Part shown: piece by piece, positions 63,817 to 64,000 of the stretch
Position numbering within the stretch: position 1 is the first letter of the stretch
How the letters are laid out: every line of letters begins with the position of its first letter
From: Tissierellia bacterium
Lineage (GTDB): Bacteria > Bacillota > Clostridia > Tissierellales > Tepidimicrobiaceae
Assembly (NCBI GenBank): GCA_012839745.1
Contig: DUMS01000081.1
Location: 1 to 64,000, forward strand
DNA: 64,000 bases
Direction of reading: 5' to 3'
Program-made: the position numbers and the translations under genes
The notes under the pieces: model-generated
What the model was told of the DNA's origin: nothing
Databases searched by the model: none
What the model saw: only the letters and a program-made list of their open reading frames with translations

Positions 63817-64000
63817 ACTCTTTTTCCTTTATAAGTCTGTTAAACAGTATCTCCTCTTCAAATTGCAGATGAGATATTATATTAATATGAAAATCCTTCA
63901 GCAGTTCATAAGCCCTGGCATATGTTGCACATCCATCACGGGGAGTTGTGTACCCATCTGTAATAGATATAAGCTTTTCCAATAGCTCCATTGTATTATC
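63815..64000 (-). CDS. Hemerythrin-like / RIC-type di-iron protein (C-terminal part)
   Basis: On the minus strand an open frame enters at 64000 and ends at TAA 63817-63815. The 61 visible residues read DNTMELLEKLISITDGYTTPRDGCATYARAYELLKDFHINIISHLQFEEEILFNRLIKEKE. The C-A-T-Y-A-R-A-Y-E-L-L and HLQFEEEILF pattern matches the C-terminal helices of ScdA/YtfE-type iron-sulfur-cluster repair proteins and hemerythrin domains, with His and Glu as iron ligands. The start lies outside the window. Confidence 0.65.
   Translation of the reverse strand, partial: DNTMELLEKLISITDGYTTPRDGCATYARAYELLKDFHINIISHLQFEEEILFNRLIKEKE

Overview
The window reads as one contig from a low-GC, Gram-positive, anaerobic amino-acid-fermenting Firmicute (Clostridia/Tissierellia type). 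The reasons are AT-rich DNA with strong AGGAGG ribosome sites, a selenium-dependent glycine reductase operon (Stickland fermentation), a CggR-controlled glycolytic operon of the Bacillus/Clostridium type, a K+-type membrane pyrophosphatase, and tmRNA next to smpB. I do not assign a genus. No IS element, CRISPR array or rRNA/tRNA gene was seen.

Layout. (1) 1-5.2 kb: grdE(partial)-grdA-grdB-grdC-grdD. grdA and grdB each carry an in-frame UGA that must be read as selenocysteine, so the ORF track splits or truncates both. (2) 5.2-10.3 kb: a BMP-type nucleoside ABC importer (lipoprotein, double ATPase, two permeases), followed by rpoN (sigma-54). (3) 12.1-19.8 kb: a TRAP transporter operon with a PLP aminotransferase, a RocB-like M20 peptidase, a 2-hydroxyacid dehydrogenase and a terminal GntR/FCD repressor, with palindromic operators over the promoter start. 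(4) 19.8-27 kb: cggR-gapA-pgk-tpiA-gpmI-eno with a recognisable CggR operator, then secG-hppA, rnr, smpB and ssrA (tmRNA). (5) 32.8-33.7 kb: a decay zone just after ssrA, holding a LAGLIDADG homing-endonuclease pseudogene with one nonsense and two frameshift lesions and a C-terminal remnant of a 3-keto-5-aminohexanoate cleavage enzyme. (6) 33.7-42 kb: mixed single genes: DUF3870, nitroreductase, DMT exporter, gamma-carbonic anhydrase, TIM-barrel epimerase, IclR regulator, class V aminotransferase, and a divergent LysR/DapA-type aldolase pair. (7) 42.3-51.3 kb: a sigma-54 island. A PrpR_N-PAS-AAA+-Fis activator precedes two palindromic activator sites and a textbook -24/-12 promoter. These drive a tripartite tricarboxylate transporter whose tctC/tctB have been joined by an internal deletion, followed by an IlvD/Edd dehydratase, a split UxaA-type dehydratase and a LarA-like protein. 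(8) 51.5-63.8 kb: phosphoglucomutase, a nucleotidyltransferase fused to a degenerate phosphomannomutase domain, and a 2664-residue cyclic beta-1,2-glucan synthase homologue. The window ends in a partial hemerythrin/RIC-type gene on the minus strand.

How it fits together. Glycine reduction yields acetyl phosphate (ATP), and glycolysis and pyrophosphate-driven ion pumping supply the rest of the energy metabolism. Sigma-54 is encoded at 10.5 kb and a sigma-54-dependent catabolic island sits 30 kb away. The strongest candidates for undescribed biology are the sigma-54 hydroxy/sugar-acid island (LarA-like + IlvD/Edd + split UxaA + broken TTT transporter), the TRAP/aminotransferase/RocB-like/dehydrogenase operon of unknown substrate, and the glucan synthase with its paired sugar-phosphate genes. 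All functional statements are from sequence reading only; no database search was run.
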